Below are positions 51,978 to 60,641 of a stretch of DNA of 64,000 nt, one piece after another. The notes beneath the pieces were generated by a model. That model did no database searches and was not told the DNA's origin. It saw nothing but the letters and a program-made list of their open reading frames with translations. Position 1 is the first letter of the stretch; the number at the start of each line of letters is the position of its first letter. The position numbers and the translations under genes were made by a program. Source of the stretch: Catellatospora vulcania (GTDB lineage: Bacteria > Actinomycetota > Actinomycetes > Mycobacteriales > Micromonosporaceae); contig NZ_ML769302.1 of NCBI RefSeq assembly GCF_009720385.1, forward strand, positions 778,937-842,936. Reading direction: 5' to 3'.

Positions 51978-52889
51978 TCAGATGCCGCGACCGCGCTGGT
52001 GCAGCCGGCGCAGCACGGTGTCGGCGGAGACGAGGCGGGTGGCCACCGCCAGCGCCAGGTAGGAGCGCGCTTCCCGGGGGCTGTGCCGGATGGTCTTCTT
52101 GACCCAGCGCATGGCGTCCTTGCGGTGCCCGCCCGCGGCCTGCGCGAACGCGATCTGCCCGGTGATCCGGGCGTGGCCGCGCGGTGCGCCCTCGAACTCC
52201 GGGTAGCGCTCCAGCAGCCACTCCAGCGCCTCGGCGATGGTCGCCCAGCGCGCGGTGAAGTACGACTGGCGGTGCCAGCGCACCCGCACGCCGACGCCCG
52301 GCGCGTTGGCGATCGGGGCCCGCCGCGCGACGCGCAGCAGCAGCTCGTAGTCCTCGGCGTAGCTGCCCGGGATGTTCTCGTCGACCAGGCCGATGCCGTC
52401 GACCAGCGCCGGGCGGCGGAACAGGAACGTCGACGGGTGCAGCTCGGTCAGCCGCGAGCGCAGCAGCTCGGGCAGCGTCACCAGGGCACGGTCCAGGGTG
52501 CGGTCCACGTCCTTGCCGTCGTAGTCGATGACGACGCCGATCGAGCACAGCTCGGACGCCGGGTTGGCGTCGAGCATGGCGACCTGGGCGGCCAGCTTGC
52601 CCGGCAGCCACTCGTCGTCGTCGTCGCAGAAGGCCACCAGGTCGGTCGCGGTGGCCAGGATGCCGGTGTTGCGGCCGCCGGCCAGGCCCTGGGTGCGCTC
52701 GTTGACGATGACCCGGACCCGGCGCTGCGGGTCGTCCTGGACCAGAGAGAAGTCAGGCTCGCTCTGGTCGTACACGACGACGATCTCGACCGGGCCGGGG
52801 TAGTCCTGGCCCAGGATCGCGTCGATCGCCTTGCGCAGCAGTTCCGGGCGGTTGCGGGTGGGCACGACCACCGAGACGCTCGCCGTCAT
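51978..52889 (-). CDS. GT2-family glycosyltransferase
   Basis: 303 aa. The GT-A fold is shown by SVSVVVPTRNRPELLRKAIDAIL, a nucleotide-sugar Asp, GGRNTGILAT and the FCDDDDEWLPGKL metal motif. The acceptor loop has the DENIPGSYAEDYELLLR pattern. It adds a sugar from a nucleotide donor on the cytoplasmic side. The ATG overlaps the stop of the fusion gene upstream (ATGA), making it the third gene of a minus-strand operon. A short C-terminal helical extension follows the GT-A fold. Confidence 0.88.
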   Translation of the reverse strand: MTASVSVVVPTRNRPELLRKAIDAILGQDYPGPVEIVVVYDQSEPDFSLVQDDPQRRVRVIVNERTQGLAGGRNTGILATATDLVAFCDDDDEWLPGKLAAQVAMLDANPASELCSIGVVIDYDGKDVDRTLDRALVTLPELLRSRLTELHPSTFLFRRPALVDGIGLVDENIPGSYAEDYELLLRVARRAPIANAPGVGVRVRWHRQSYFTARWATIAEALEWLLERYPEFEGAPRGHARITGQIAFAQAAGGHRKDAMRWVKKTIRHSPREARSYLALAVATRLVSADTVLRRLHQRGRGI

Positions 52890-54430
52890 TTCCTTCTCCA
52901 GTCCAGGTAGCCGTAGCGCGCGCGGCCGAACCATGTCATCACGCCGAGGATGCGGCGCTTGCGGGGCGCGAGCTTGCCGCGCCAGGCGGCGTCGAGCCGC
53001 AGCTCCAGCTCGCCGTTGGTGAAACGCATCGGGTTGCCGGCGACGGTGTGGGTCGTCTCCAGCCGGGCCACCGGCAGCCCGGCGGCGGGCTGCGTCAGGC
53101 ATTCGGCGCCGCCGGGGCCGAGGCCCGCGAACGCGCGGATGCGGCGCAGGCCGTCGACGGGCCGGGCCACCACGTCCTCGTAGCGCAGCCGCAGCGTCGG
53201 CACGCGCACCCAGTCGAGCACGTGGAACAGCGCGTTGTGCACGGTCCACAGCACGCCCGACTTGACCGCCGAGTACTGCGGCATGAACACCTCGGCGCCC
53301 ACGATCTCCGGCCGCAGCACCTCGCGGCTCCAGGAGTAGGCCACCGCGCGGCCGTCCCGCACCAGGTGCAGCACCCGCAGGTCGACGCCGCGCGCGTGGC
53401 GCAGCGCGAAGGCCAGCGAGGCGTGCTTGCTGGAGTCGACGACCACGCTCGCCCCGGAGACGTCGGCCACCGCGCGGTAGATCCGCCGGTGCAGCTCGCC
53501 GTACGCCCGCAGGTCCTTTTTGCGGCGGTTCAGGAAGAACGGCAAGCCCATCCGCAGCACGAAGCGCATCCGGTCGACCCGGTGCTTCAGCGCCATGGTG
53601 GCGTCGAGGTCCAGTTTGTCCCAACCGCCGAACGCCAGATCGCCCACCTTCGCCCAGAACGGACAGTCGGCGAAGGCACTGCCGCAGCCGCAGCGCTCGT
53701 TGTCGCGCAGGGCGCGTTCCCAGATGTGCGTCACCTCACCTACCGCGCACACGTCCGGGGCCTGGCCCAGGATGCGGTCGGTCAGCGTGGAGCCGCTGCG
53801 TCCCCAGCCACCGATGAACAGCACGGTGACCTTGTCCGAAGGGGTGGGCCGGGGAACCCGCGTGACCAGGCCGTCGGCGATCGAGCCCACGCGCAGTGCG
53901 GCCGCGGCCGCGGCGGCGCCCGCCTCGCTGCCGGAGATGCGCAGCAGGGTGGGCTCGGCCAGGGCGGCGTCGAGCGCGTTGCGGAACTCGGCCTCGGTCC
54001 GGCACAGCTCCACCATGCCCAGGCTGCCCATCCGGGCGGCGAAGCGCTGCTGGTGGTCGTCGACGTGCTCGTGCAGCGCGGGGTCGCGGGGCACCACGAT
54101 CGGCTTGTGACCGGCCCGGCGGGCCTCGGTGATGGTGGCGGGGCCGCCGTGGCAGACCACCACCGCGGCCTGGCGCAGCCGCTCGTTGAGGGTCTCGTGG
54201 TCGAAGAACGCGTCCGAGCCGGGCAGCTGCCGCGGGGTCGACGAGCCGTACTGCATGACGCAGGGCACGTCCCGCTCGGCGGACCAGCGCTCGGCCCAGT
54301 CCAGCAGCCGGTCGAAGGAGTGCACGTCGGTGCCGACCACGACCAGGACGGCGTCGCGCTCGGGTCGGCGCTGCTCCGGCACGGACAGCGCGGTGCGCTG
54401 CGACGGGAAGTCGGGTGAGGTGGTCGTCAC
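52886..54430 (-). CDS. Fusion of Alg13-like glycosyltransferase domain and sulfotransferase
   Basis: 514 aa. Residues about 20-190 form an Alg13/PssE-like GT28 C-terminal domain (VLVVVGTDVHSFDRLLDWAERW, VVVCHGGPATITEARRAGHKPIVVPRD, DDHQQRFAARM). Residues about 200-500 form a PAPS-dependent sulfotransferase: 5'-phosphosulfate loop FIGGWGRSGSTLTDRILG, a CGCGSAFADCPFW segment, and the 3'-phosphate region VVVDSSKHASLAFAL. Both halves look intact. Alg13-like subunits need an Alg14-like partner, which is the gene directly upstream. A single protein coupling sugar transfer with sulfation is unusual. The GTG overlaps the upstream stop as GTGA. Confidence 0.85.
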   Translation of the reverse strand: MTTTSPDFPSQRTALSVPEQRRPERDAVLVVVGTDVHSFDRLLDWAERWSAERDVPCVMQYGSSTPRQLPGSDAFFDHETLNERLRQAAVVVCHGGPATITEARRAGHKPIVVPRDPALHEHVDDHQQRFAARMGSLGMVELCRTEAEFRNALDAALAEPTLLRISGSEAGAAAAAAALRVGSIADGLVTRVPRPTPSDKVTVLFIGGWGRSGSTLTDRILGQAPDVCAVGEVTHIWERALRDNERCGCGSAFADCPFWAKVGDLAFGGWDKLDLDATMALKHRVDRMRFVLRMGLPFFLNRRKKDLRAYGELHRRIYRAVADVSGASVVVDSSKHASLAFALRHARGVDLRVLHLVRDGRAVAYSWSREVLRPEIVGAEVFMPQYSAVKSGVLWTVHNALFHVLDWVRVPTLRLRYEDVVARPVDGLRRIRAFAGLGPGGAECLTQPAAGLPVARLETTHTVAGNPMRFTNGELELRLDAAWRGKLAPRKRRILGVMTWFGRARYGYLDWRRK

Positions 54431-54897
54431 AGCAGCGGCCCCACCATCGTCGCGCCCTTGTACAGCCGCATCTGCTCCTCGAACTGGACGAGCATGCGCG
54501 AGGTGAACGGCGCGCACAGCCGCGCGGTCAGGGTGCGCGTCTCCAGCCGGTCGTAGACCTCCACGTAAACAGTGGGTATCCGCAGCAGCCGGGCGACGAT
54601 GAAGAACGGCAGGGCCACACCGGCGCCGGTCGAAATCACCACATCAGGGCGCGATCTGCGCAGCATCTTCACCGCGAGCAGTGCATTGCGCAGCAGATTC
54701 GGGATGTTGCGGGTGGTCGGATAGTGCGCGTAGACCACGTTCTCGCCCCCGAGCAGGCTGTGCGCGTCCTGCGTGGGGAAGGTCACCCAGGTGCGGAAAC
54801 GGTCTGTCCACCATGGACGCAGTGCGTAAAGCTGGGCGAGATGTCCGCCCGACGAGCCGACCAGCATGACATGACGTGCACGATTCGGTTCGCCCAC
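54427..54897 (-). CDS. Alg14/PssD-like glycosyltransferase subunit
   Basis: 156 aa. It has the family start RHVMLVGSSGGHLAQLYALRPW, a possible membrane-association helix around LPFFIVARLLRIPTVYVEVYDRLETRTL and the STGAGVALP motif. In PssD/PssE and Alg14/Alg13 pairs this subunit holds the acceptor and recruits the catalytic subunit to the membrane. Here the Alg13-like partner is the next gene, overlapping by four bases. The GTG start follows GAGAGGA. It opens the three-gene minus-strand operon. Confidence 0.87.
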   Translation of the reverse strand: MGEPNRARHVMLVGSSGGHLAQLYALRPWWTDRFRTWVTFPTQDAHSLLGGENVVYAHYPTTRNIPNLLRNALLAVKMLRRSRPDVVISTGAGVALPFFIVARLLRIPTVYVEVYDRLETRTLTARLCAPFTSRMLVQFEEQMRLYKGATMVGPLL

Positions 54898-55203
54898 CTC
54901 GGTTCCTCTCCACGTCGACGACCCGCAGCCTAGCGACACGATTTAACATTTCCGCGCGGACGATTGTCGGTAGCCTGACAGTGCATGTGATCTGACCGAA
55001 CGGCAGGTCTGGGCGTCATACTCTTGAGCCCGCTGAGGCGATCGTGGCGTCCAATAACTCCGGTCTGATACAGAAGTGGCCGTTTGGCTGAGCGCGTACC
55101 AGGCAGTGATGGCTATGGTGAGGACCGTCTACCCAGGGCGTCTTCACCTGCGCCGCGCCGGTCGTCGGTCCTGTGTTCATGGGTTTGTTAACAAGGGGAA
55201 TCA
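54898..55203. other. Divergent promoter region between the two polysaccharide operons
   Basis: A spacer of 306 bp. It contains TGTCGGTAGCCTGACA (54965-54980), whose TGTC and GACA ends are inverted and whose TAGCCT (54971-54976) could be a -10. A TTGTTAACAA palindrome lies immediately before the co-polymerase start. No gene is supported. Confidence 0.45.
55185..55194. promoter_or_regulatory. TTGTTAACAA palindrome at the co-polymerase ribosome site
   Basis: A perfect 10-base palindrome ending 9 bases before the ATG at 55204; its right end runs into the AAGGGG ribosome site. A protein bound here would block translation initiation or transcription. Confidence 0.45.
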
Positions 55204-56934
55204 ATGGCTACTAATGCGGCCTCGGTGCAGACGGCGAGCATGGGCGATTACGTCGGCTGGCTGGCCCGCCGCTGGTGGCTGGTGGCGATCGCAGTGGCAG
55301 TAGGCGGGCTCGGCGGACTCGGGGTCGCGGCGACCCAGCCCAAGGTCTACGTGTCCGAGACGAAGGTCCTCGTGATGCAGGTGGGCCAGGACACCACGAC
55401 CAAGGTGAACCTCGACACCGAGTCGCAGGTCGTGCGTTCCACGACGGTCGGCGGCGCGGCCAAGAATCTGATCAATACGGACACCCCGGTCGAAGAGCTG
55501 GTGTCGCGGGTCACCGTGACGGTCCCGGCGAACACCTCGGTGCTGTCCATCACCTTCGACGCGCCCACCGTGGCCGAGGCGCAGCGCGGCTCGCAGGCCT
55601 TCGCCCAGGCCTACCTGGACCAGCGCGCCGCCGAGGCGCAGAAGAACGTCGACGTGCAGGGCGCCGCGATGCGCGACGAGATCGCCGGGCTCACCAAGCA
55701 GCTCGACGAGGTGGCCGCGCAGCTGGTCGGCCTGGCCGCCAACTCCGCCGACCGGCAGAAGGCCGTCCAGAAGCAGCAGATCCTCACCGCGCAGATCAAC
55801 ACCCTGAACGGGCGGCTGATCCCGCTGCTGGCGACGACCGTCAAGCCGGGCAACATCCTGTCCGCGGCGACCAAGCCCACCTCCCCGGCCAAGCCCGACA
55901 TGATGCTTTACCTGGTCAGCGGCGTGGCCATCGGCCTGCTGCTGGGGCTGGCCGGCGCGCTGGTGCTGGACCGCATGGACTCGCGGATCTACCACAGCCG
56001 CCAGATCCCGTACCGCAACGACGTGCCGGTGCTGATGGAGGTCCAGCGGGGCCGGGACCGGTCGGCGGTCGCCGACGCGGCCAGCGCGCTGGGGCGCGAG
56101 TTCAGCCTGTTGCGCAACGTGCTGCGGGTCGCCGCCGGGGCCGCCCGCGGCGGTCGCCCCTCGGCCACCGACGCGCTGCTGATCTGCGGTGCGGCCCCCG
56201 GCCCGGCGGTCGAGTTCGTGGTCGCCAACCTCGCCGCGGCGTTCGCCCGGTCCGGCGAGCGCGTCGTGATCGTGTGCACCGACTCGACCTCGCTTCTGCC
56301 CGACCTGCTCGGCGTGAGCCCGTCGCGTGGCCTGGGCGACGTCATCGCCGGTGAGGTCACCCTGGACAGCGCCCTGTACGCCGTGCCCGCGATCCGCGGC
56401 GTCTCGCTGCTCGGCGCGGGCCGGCTCGACCCGCGGGTCGAGCTGCCGGTCGCCGCCGTGTCCGACCTGCTGGCGCAGCTGCAGCAGCAGGCCGACCGGG
56501 TGCTGCTGGCCACCGCGCCGCCGAGCCGGGCTGTCGACGCGCAGGCGCTCAGCGAGATCGCCGCGTCCGTCCTGCTGGTCGTCGAGACCCGGGTCGCCCG
56601 CGCCGAGGACGTCGAGGAGTCGGTCGAGCAGGTCGCCCGGGTCCAGGGCCCGCTGGCCGGCCTGCTCGTGGTCCGCAGCCCGCGGGTCGCCCGCAAGCTC
56701 AAGCGCAAGGCCGCCCCGAGCGCGCCGATCGTGGACTCTCCCGCAGTGCCCGCGGCCGCGGATCTGCCGCGCGCGGGCCGCGACTTCGACCAGACGATGG
56801 TCATCCCGCGGGTCGGCGAGGACGGCGACCGGATCGAGTTCTGGGCCCCCGGCTCCGACAGCGCGGACAAGAAGACCAACGGCGGCAAGCGCACCAGCAG
56901 CTCGGCCGACCAGTCCACCGCCGATCTGCGATGA
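55204..56934 (+). CDS. Wzz-type polysaccharide co-polymerase with degenerate BY-kinase-like domain
   Basis: 576 aa. TM1 at about 22-44 and TM2 at about 234-258 flank an extracellular region with a coiled segment (about 130-200), the Wzz chain-length architecture. A cytoplasmic ATPase-like domain follows at about 320-500. Its P-loop position reads GAAPGPAVEF, without the Gly-Lys-Ser of Walker A, and the C-terminus lacks the usual tyrosine cluster. It is probably an inactive structural regulator of chain length. The ATG follows AAGGGG. It heads a co-directional operon with four-base overlaps. Confidence 0.85.
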   Translation: MATNAASVQTASMGDYVGWLARRWWLVAIAVAVGGLGGLGVAATQPKVYVSETKVLVMQVGQDTTTKVNLDTESQVVRSTTVGGAAKNLINTDTPVEELVSRVTVTVPANTSVLSITFDAPTVAEAQRGSQAFAQAYLDQRAAEAQKNVDVQGAAMRDEIAGLTKQLDEVAAQLVGLAANSADRQKAVQKQQILTAQINTLNGRLIPLLATTVKPGNILSAATKPTSPAKPDMMLYLVSGVAIGLLLGLAGALVLDRMDSRIYHSRQIPYRNDVPVLMEVQRGRDRSAVADAASALGREFSLLRNVLRVAAGAARGGRPSATDALLICGAAPGPAVEFVVANLAAAFARSGERVVIVCTDSTSLLPDLLGVSPSRGLGDVIAGEVTLDSALYAVPAIRGVSLLGAGRLDPRVELPVAAVSDLLAQLQQQADRVLLATAPPSRAVDAQALSEIAASVLLVVETRVARAEDVEESVEQVARVQGPLAGLLVVRSPRVARKLKRKAAPSAPIVDSPAVPAAADLPRAGRDFDQTMVIPRVGEDGDRIEFWAPGSDSADKKTNGGKRTSSSADQSTADLR

Positions 56935-57926
56935 ACCGGTCGATTCGCCTGGGAGCGGCGGCCGCGCTGGCCGCCGCGTCGTTCACCGCGGGCTGCTCGG
57001 TCGGCCCGGCCAAGCCGCCGTCGAGCGCGCCCGTGGAGCTGTCGCCGTTCACGCTGCCCTCGCCTGAGGCGGTGCGCCCGCGCGCGCCGCTGACGGGGCT
57101 GGAGACGGAGGAGGCGACCAAGGCGAAGACCGCGGTCATCGTGCCGATCGAAATCGGCACGGGTGCCGCGGCGCCGGTCGGGCTGGACAAGGCCGACATC
57201 GTCGAGCTGGAGTTCGCCGAGGGCAAACTGCTGCGGGTGGCGGCGGTCTACCAGTCGACCCCGGCTGACCGCGTCGGCCCGGTGGCGGCGGTGCGCCCCG
57301 CCGAGATCAAACTGCTCAACCAGCTGCAGCCGTACATGGTGCACAACGGCACCCCCAAGGGCTGGGCCGACCTGCTGGCCATGTCGAAGCTGCCCGCGGT
57401 CACCCCGGCGAAGAAGACCGGGTTCACCACCACCTCCGGGCGGGTCTACGTGAACACGGGCACGCTGCAGGCGTCCGCTCCGGCCCAGCAGAAGCTGCTG
57501 GCCTCGCTCTTCCAGTTCGGCCAGCCGGGCGAGCCCGTCGCGACGGGCAGCACCCCGGCCACCACTATCGTGGTCGCGTCCCCCGGGCACGCGGCGGTGA
57601 CCTGGAAGTTCGACTCGACCACCCGGCGCTGGCAGACCACCCTCGGCGGGGTTCCGGTCGCCACGGCCAACCTGATCCTGATGACCACGCCGTTCAACAA
57701 GAAGGACGTCAAGGCCCTCGACCGCGAGGTGGCGATGGCGGACCCGGTCGGCAAGGGCGCGGCCCAGGTCTTCGGCGCGGGCCAGGGCGCCAAGGCGACG
57801 TGGAACAAGGCCGGCTTCTTCTCCGCCCTCAACCTCCTCGGCCCTGAGCAGTCCGTGGTGCGGCTCTCCCCGGGTCCGAGCTGGATCCTGCTGCTGCCCT
57901 CGACGGCGAAGGTGACCGTCTCGTGA
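56931..57926 (+). CDS. DUF3048 (YerB-like) lipoprotein
   Basis: 331 aa. A lipoprotein signal ends FTAGC. The domain has PLTGLETEE, then KTAVIVPIE, ADIVELEFAEGKLLRVAAVYQS and ADRVGPVAAVRPAEIKLL, the DUF3048 pattern. The function of the family is unknown; members are extracytoplasmic and often occur in envelope gene clusters. The ATG overlaps the upstream stop (ATGA). Its location inside a Wzx/Wzy operon points to a role in polymer assembly or attachment. Confidence 0.82.
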   Translation: MNRSIRLGAAAALAAASFTAGCSVGPAKPPSSAPVELSPFTLPSPEAVRPRAPLTGLETEEATKAKTAVIVPIEIGTGAAAPVGLDKADIVELEFAEGKLLRVAAVYQSTPADRVGPVAAVRPAEIKLLNQLQPYMVHNGTPKGWADLLAMSKLPAVTPAKKTGFTTTSGRVYVNTGTLQASAPAQQKLLASLFQFGQPGEPVATGSTPATTIVVASPGHAAVTWKFDSTTRRWQTTLGGVPVATANLILMTTPFNKKDVKALDREVAMADPVGKGAAQVFGAGQGAKATWNKAGFFSALNLLGPEQSVVRLSPGPSWILLLPSTAKVTVS

Positions 57927-59374
57927 CCACCGCCGCCCGCCGCACGCCGGGGGAGACCACACCCGCCGACGAGGGTGCGGGCGTCCGCGGCGTGGCGGCC
58001 GCTCCCGAACATGCCCGAGCCCTGCCGCCACTCGCCGCGGTGCTGCACCGCCGCGGCGTGCACGAGCCGGTGCCCGCACGCGAGTGGGCGCTGTTCGCCA
58101 TGATCGTGCTGTATCCGGTGGGCTGGCTGCTCGGCCTGACCCTGGCCTGGGTTCCGCTGCTGGCGATCCCGATGGCGCTGGAGCTGTTCCGGCGCGGCCG
58201 GGTGCGCATGCCCGCGCCGGTCTTCGCCTGGCTGCTGCTGTGCTTCCTCGGCCTGATCGGCGGCGTCATGCTGGACGCCACGGTGCCCGACGCGCTGCCG
58301 CCGGAGATGGGCCTGGGCCGCATCCTGGCCTTCGCCCGCCGCCTGCTGGACATGGGCGCGGCCATCGTGGTGCTGCTGTACATCGGCAACCTCACCGAAC
58401 GCGAGCTGCCCACCAAACGCGTGGTGAAGTTCCTGGCCTACTTCTTCGTGGTGCTCGTCGTCGGCGGCATCGCGGGTGTGCTGCTGCCACGCATCGCGGT
58501 CACCACCCCGCTGGCCGAGGTGCTGCCGAAGTCGCTGCTGGCCAACGGCTGGGTCCGGTCGTCGGTGCGCATCGAGTTCGCGCAGTGGCAGACCATCGTC
58601 GGCGAGTCGCCGTCACCGCGGCCGGCCGCGCCGTTCCAGTACACCAACGCGTGGGGCCAGTGCATCGCGGTGCTGCTGCCGTGGTTCATCCTGGCCACGC
58701 TGTACAAGACCAAGGGTCTGTGGAGCAAGATCTGGCCGACGCTGGTCCTGATCGCCGCGATGATCCCGATCGTCTACTCGCTCAACCGGGGCACCTGGGC
58801 CGGTCTGGGCATCATCGTCGCCTACCTGGTGGTCCGGATGGCCATCCGGGGCAGCATCATGCCGGTGGCCGGCGTGCTCATCGCGGTCGCCCTGGGCGGC
58901 CTGCTGGTGCTCGCGACACCGCTGGGCAGCACCGTGACGGCCCGGATGGACAACCCGCACTCCAACGAGGGGCGGGCCTCGCTCAACGCCGCCGCGTGGG
59001 ACGCCGCCAAGGCCTCGCCGATCATCGGATTCGGCGGTCAGTCGGAGACGATCGGCAGCGAGCGGTCCATCGCGATCGGCCAGAGCCCGTCCTGCGAGCA
59101 GTGCGGCAACCGCGACATCGGCAGCGACGGCCAGCTGTGGATGCTGCTGATCACGCAGGGCTTCGTCGGCGCGGGCCTGTACCTGCTGTTCTTCCTGTGG
59201 ATGGGCTGGCGCTTCCGGCGTGACCATTCGTGGCTCGGCATCGCCGCCGGAGTCACCGTCCCGCTGGCGATCTGGTTCTCCACGATCTACAACTCGACCG
59301 GCATGACCCTGGTGATCATGATGGTCCCGCTGGCCCTGCTCTGGCGCAACGAGACGAACCGGGTGTACACATGA
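57923..59374 (+). CDS. Wzy-type polysaccharide polymerase / O-antigen ligase family protein
   Basis: 483 aa. A cytoplasmic N-terminus of about 50 residues is followed by about ten transmembrane helices. A large external loop at about residues 345-395 contains NPHSNEGRASLNAAAWDAAKASPIIGFG, typical of the Wzy_C loop, with conserved Arg and a late HS/ER stretch. It would polymerise lipid-linked repeat units outside the membrane. The GTG overlaps the upstream stop as GTGA. Ligase activity is an alternative, since the family is shared. Confidence 0.83.
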   Translation: MTTAARRTPGETTPADEGAGVRGVAAAPEHARALPPLAAVLHRRGVHEPVPAREWALFAMIVLYPVGWLLGLTLAWVPLLAIPMALELFRRGRVRMPAPVFAWLLLCFLGLIGGVMLDATVPDALPPEMGLGRILAFARRLLDMGAAIVVLLYIGNLTERELPTKRVVKFLAYFFVVLVVGGIAGVLLPRIAVTTPLAEVLPKSLLANGWVRSSVRIEFAQWQTIVGESPSPRPAAPFQYTNAWGQCIAVLLPWFILATLYKTKGLWSKIWPTLVLIAAMIPIVYSLNRGTWAGLGIIVAYLVVRMAIRGSIMPVAGVLIAVALGGLLVLATPLGSTVTARMDNPHSNEGRASLNAAAWDAAKASPIIGFGGQSETIGSERSIAIGQSPSCEQCGNRDIGSDGQLWMLLITQGFVGAGLYLLFFLWMGWRFRRDHSWLGIAAGVTVPLAIWFSTIYNSTGMTLVIMMVPLALLWRNETNRVYT

Positions 59375-59421
59375 GCCGCGCGCGGACCCTGACCATCGTC
59401 GTCCGCGAGGTGGCGAAGTGA
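59371..59421 (+). CDS. 16-codon micro-ORF bridging two genes
   Basis: ATG at 59371 overlaps the polymerase stop (ATGA), and its own TGA overlaps the GTG of the next gene (GTGA). It codes for MSRARTLTIVVREVAK. It closes an otherwise 43-base gap, so ribosomes could pass from one gene to the next without leaving. It may be purely a coupling device or a small membrane-associated peptide. Confidence 0.35.
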   Translation: MSRARTLTIVVREVAK

Positions 59422-60641
59422 GCGGCGAGTTCCTCACCGAGCTCGGCCGGCTGCTGGGCGACGACACCGCCGGCACGGCCACCGACCGGGTCTTCCTCGG
59501 CCGGGGTGCGGGCGCGGCGGGCGAGGTGTACACCGTCGTCCCCGCCATCGGCAAGGCCCGGTTGCTGGTCCCGCACGGCGACCGCCGGGCGGCCGGCGCC
59601 GCGATCCGGCACACCAGCGCCCCCCGCTCCGCCAAGGACCGGCTGCGCCAGCGGGTGCTCGCCGGCGTCTTCTCCACCGGGCTCGGCAGTCGCACCCTCG
59701 GTGACCTGGTCTTCCGTGACCGGCTCGCGGTGCAGGCGCAGCCGTCGCTGGCCGAGCACCTCAGCGGGCTGCTGGGGCAGCGGGTGCGGCTGAGCGTGCG
59801 CTTCGGGCCGCCCCGGGCCAACCGCAAGCCCGTGCTCCAGCTCATCGATGATCGGGCGCACACGGTGGCGTACGCCAAGATGGCCGTCAACGAGCTGACC
59901 TCGACCCTGATCGCCGCCGAGCACCGCGCGCTGCGCCTGCTCGCCGACCGCGACCTGGTCCCGGCCCGGGTGCCCGACGTGCTGCACTTCGGCAAATGGG
60001 CCGGTGCGGAGCTGCTCGTCGTCGGTGCGCTGCCGGTGAGCCTGGAGGCGCCGCCGGACGGGCTGACCCCGCTCAGCCTCGCCGCGATGCGCTCCATCGC
60101 GCAGGTGCAGGGCGTCACCCGCGGCACGTACGCGGGCAGCACCTACGCCGCCCGGCTGGCCGCCCAGGTCGACGCGCTCGGCGACCGGCCCACCGCGGTG
60201 CTGATGCGCCGCGCGCTGGCCGCGTGCGCCGACGCCGAGATCGGCTTCGGCTGCTGGCACGGCGACTGGAACGGCGGCAACATGTCCGTCCGCGACGGCG
60301 AGCTGCTGCTCTGGGACTTCGAACGCTTCACGCCGGACGTGCCGGTCGGCTACGACCCGCTGCACTTCGAGCTGCACGAGGCCGTCGCAGTACGGCACAC
60401 CGACCCCGTGGTCGCCGCGCGTTCGGTCGCCGAGCGGGCCGCCGAGCTGCTCGCCCCGCTCGGGGTCGACGCCGAGGTCGCGAACGAGGTCGCCGCCCTG
60501 TACTTCATCGAGATCGGCAGCCGCTACCTGGGCGACGGTCTGGACAACCTCGGCCGGCCGATGGGGCGCGTCGACGAGTGGATCAACGGGGCGTTCGCCG
60601 GACTGGGCGGGCGATGGGCTTCTCTGGTGGGGGACAACTGA
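59418..60641 (+). CDS. Protein kinase/APH-fold phosphotransferase-like protein
   Basis: 407 aa. The catalytic loop is FGCWHGDWNGGNMSV (HxDWNxxN) near residue 280, followed by LLLWDFERF (the DFG-equivalent Asp), as in APH-type kinases. N-terminally a beta-rich part contains AYAKMAVNEL, with the candidate ATP-site Lys. It probably phosphorylates a sugar, lipid or glycan intermediate; nothing indicates antibiotic resistance. The GTG overlaps the micro-ORF stop. The next gene, a sulfotransferase, overlaps its stop (TGATG). Confidence 0.75.
   Translation: MSGEFLTELGRLLGDDTAGTATDRVFLGRGAGAAGEVYTVVPAIGKARLLVPHGDRRAAGAAIRHTSAPRSAKDRLRQRVLAGVFSTGLGSRTLGDLVFRDRLAVQAQPSLAEHLSGLLGQRVRLSVRFGPPRANRKPVLQLIDDRAHTVAYAKMAVNELTSTLIAAEHRALRLLADRDLVPARVPDVLHFGKWAGAELLVVGALPVSLEAPPDGLTPLSLAAMRSIAQVQGVTRGTYAGSTYAARLAAQVDALGDRPTAVLMRRALAACADAEIGFGCWHGDWNGGNMSVRDGELLLWDFERFTPDVPVGYDPLHFELHEAVAVRHTDPVVAARSVAERAAELLAPLGVDAEVANEVAALYFIEIGSRYLGDGLDNLGRPMGRVDEWINGAFAGLGGRWASLVGDN

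Noticed and set aside
59418-60641. Aminoglycoside resistance gene
   Set aside because: Only the general kinase fold is shared. Context is polysaccharide synthesis, and the N-terminal half does not resemble known resistance enzymes.
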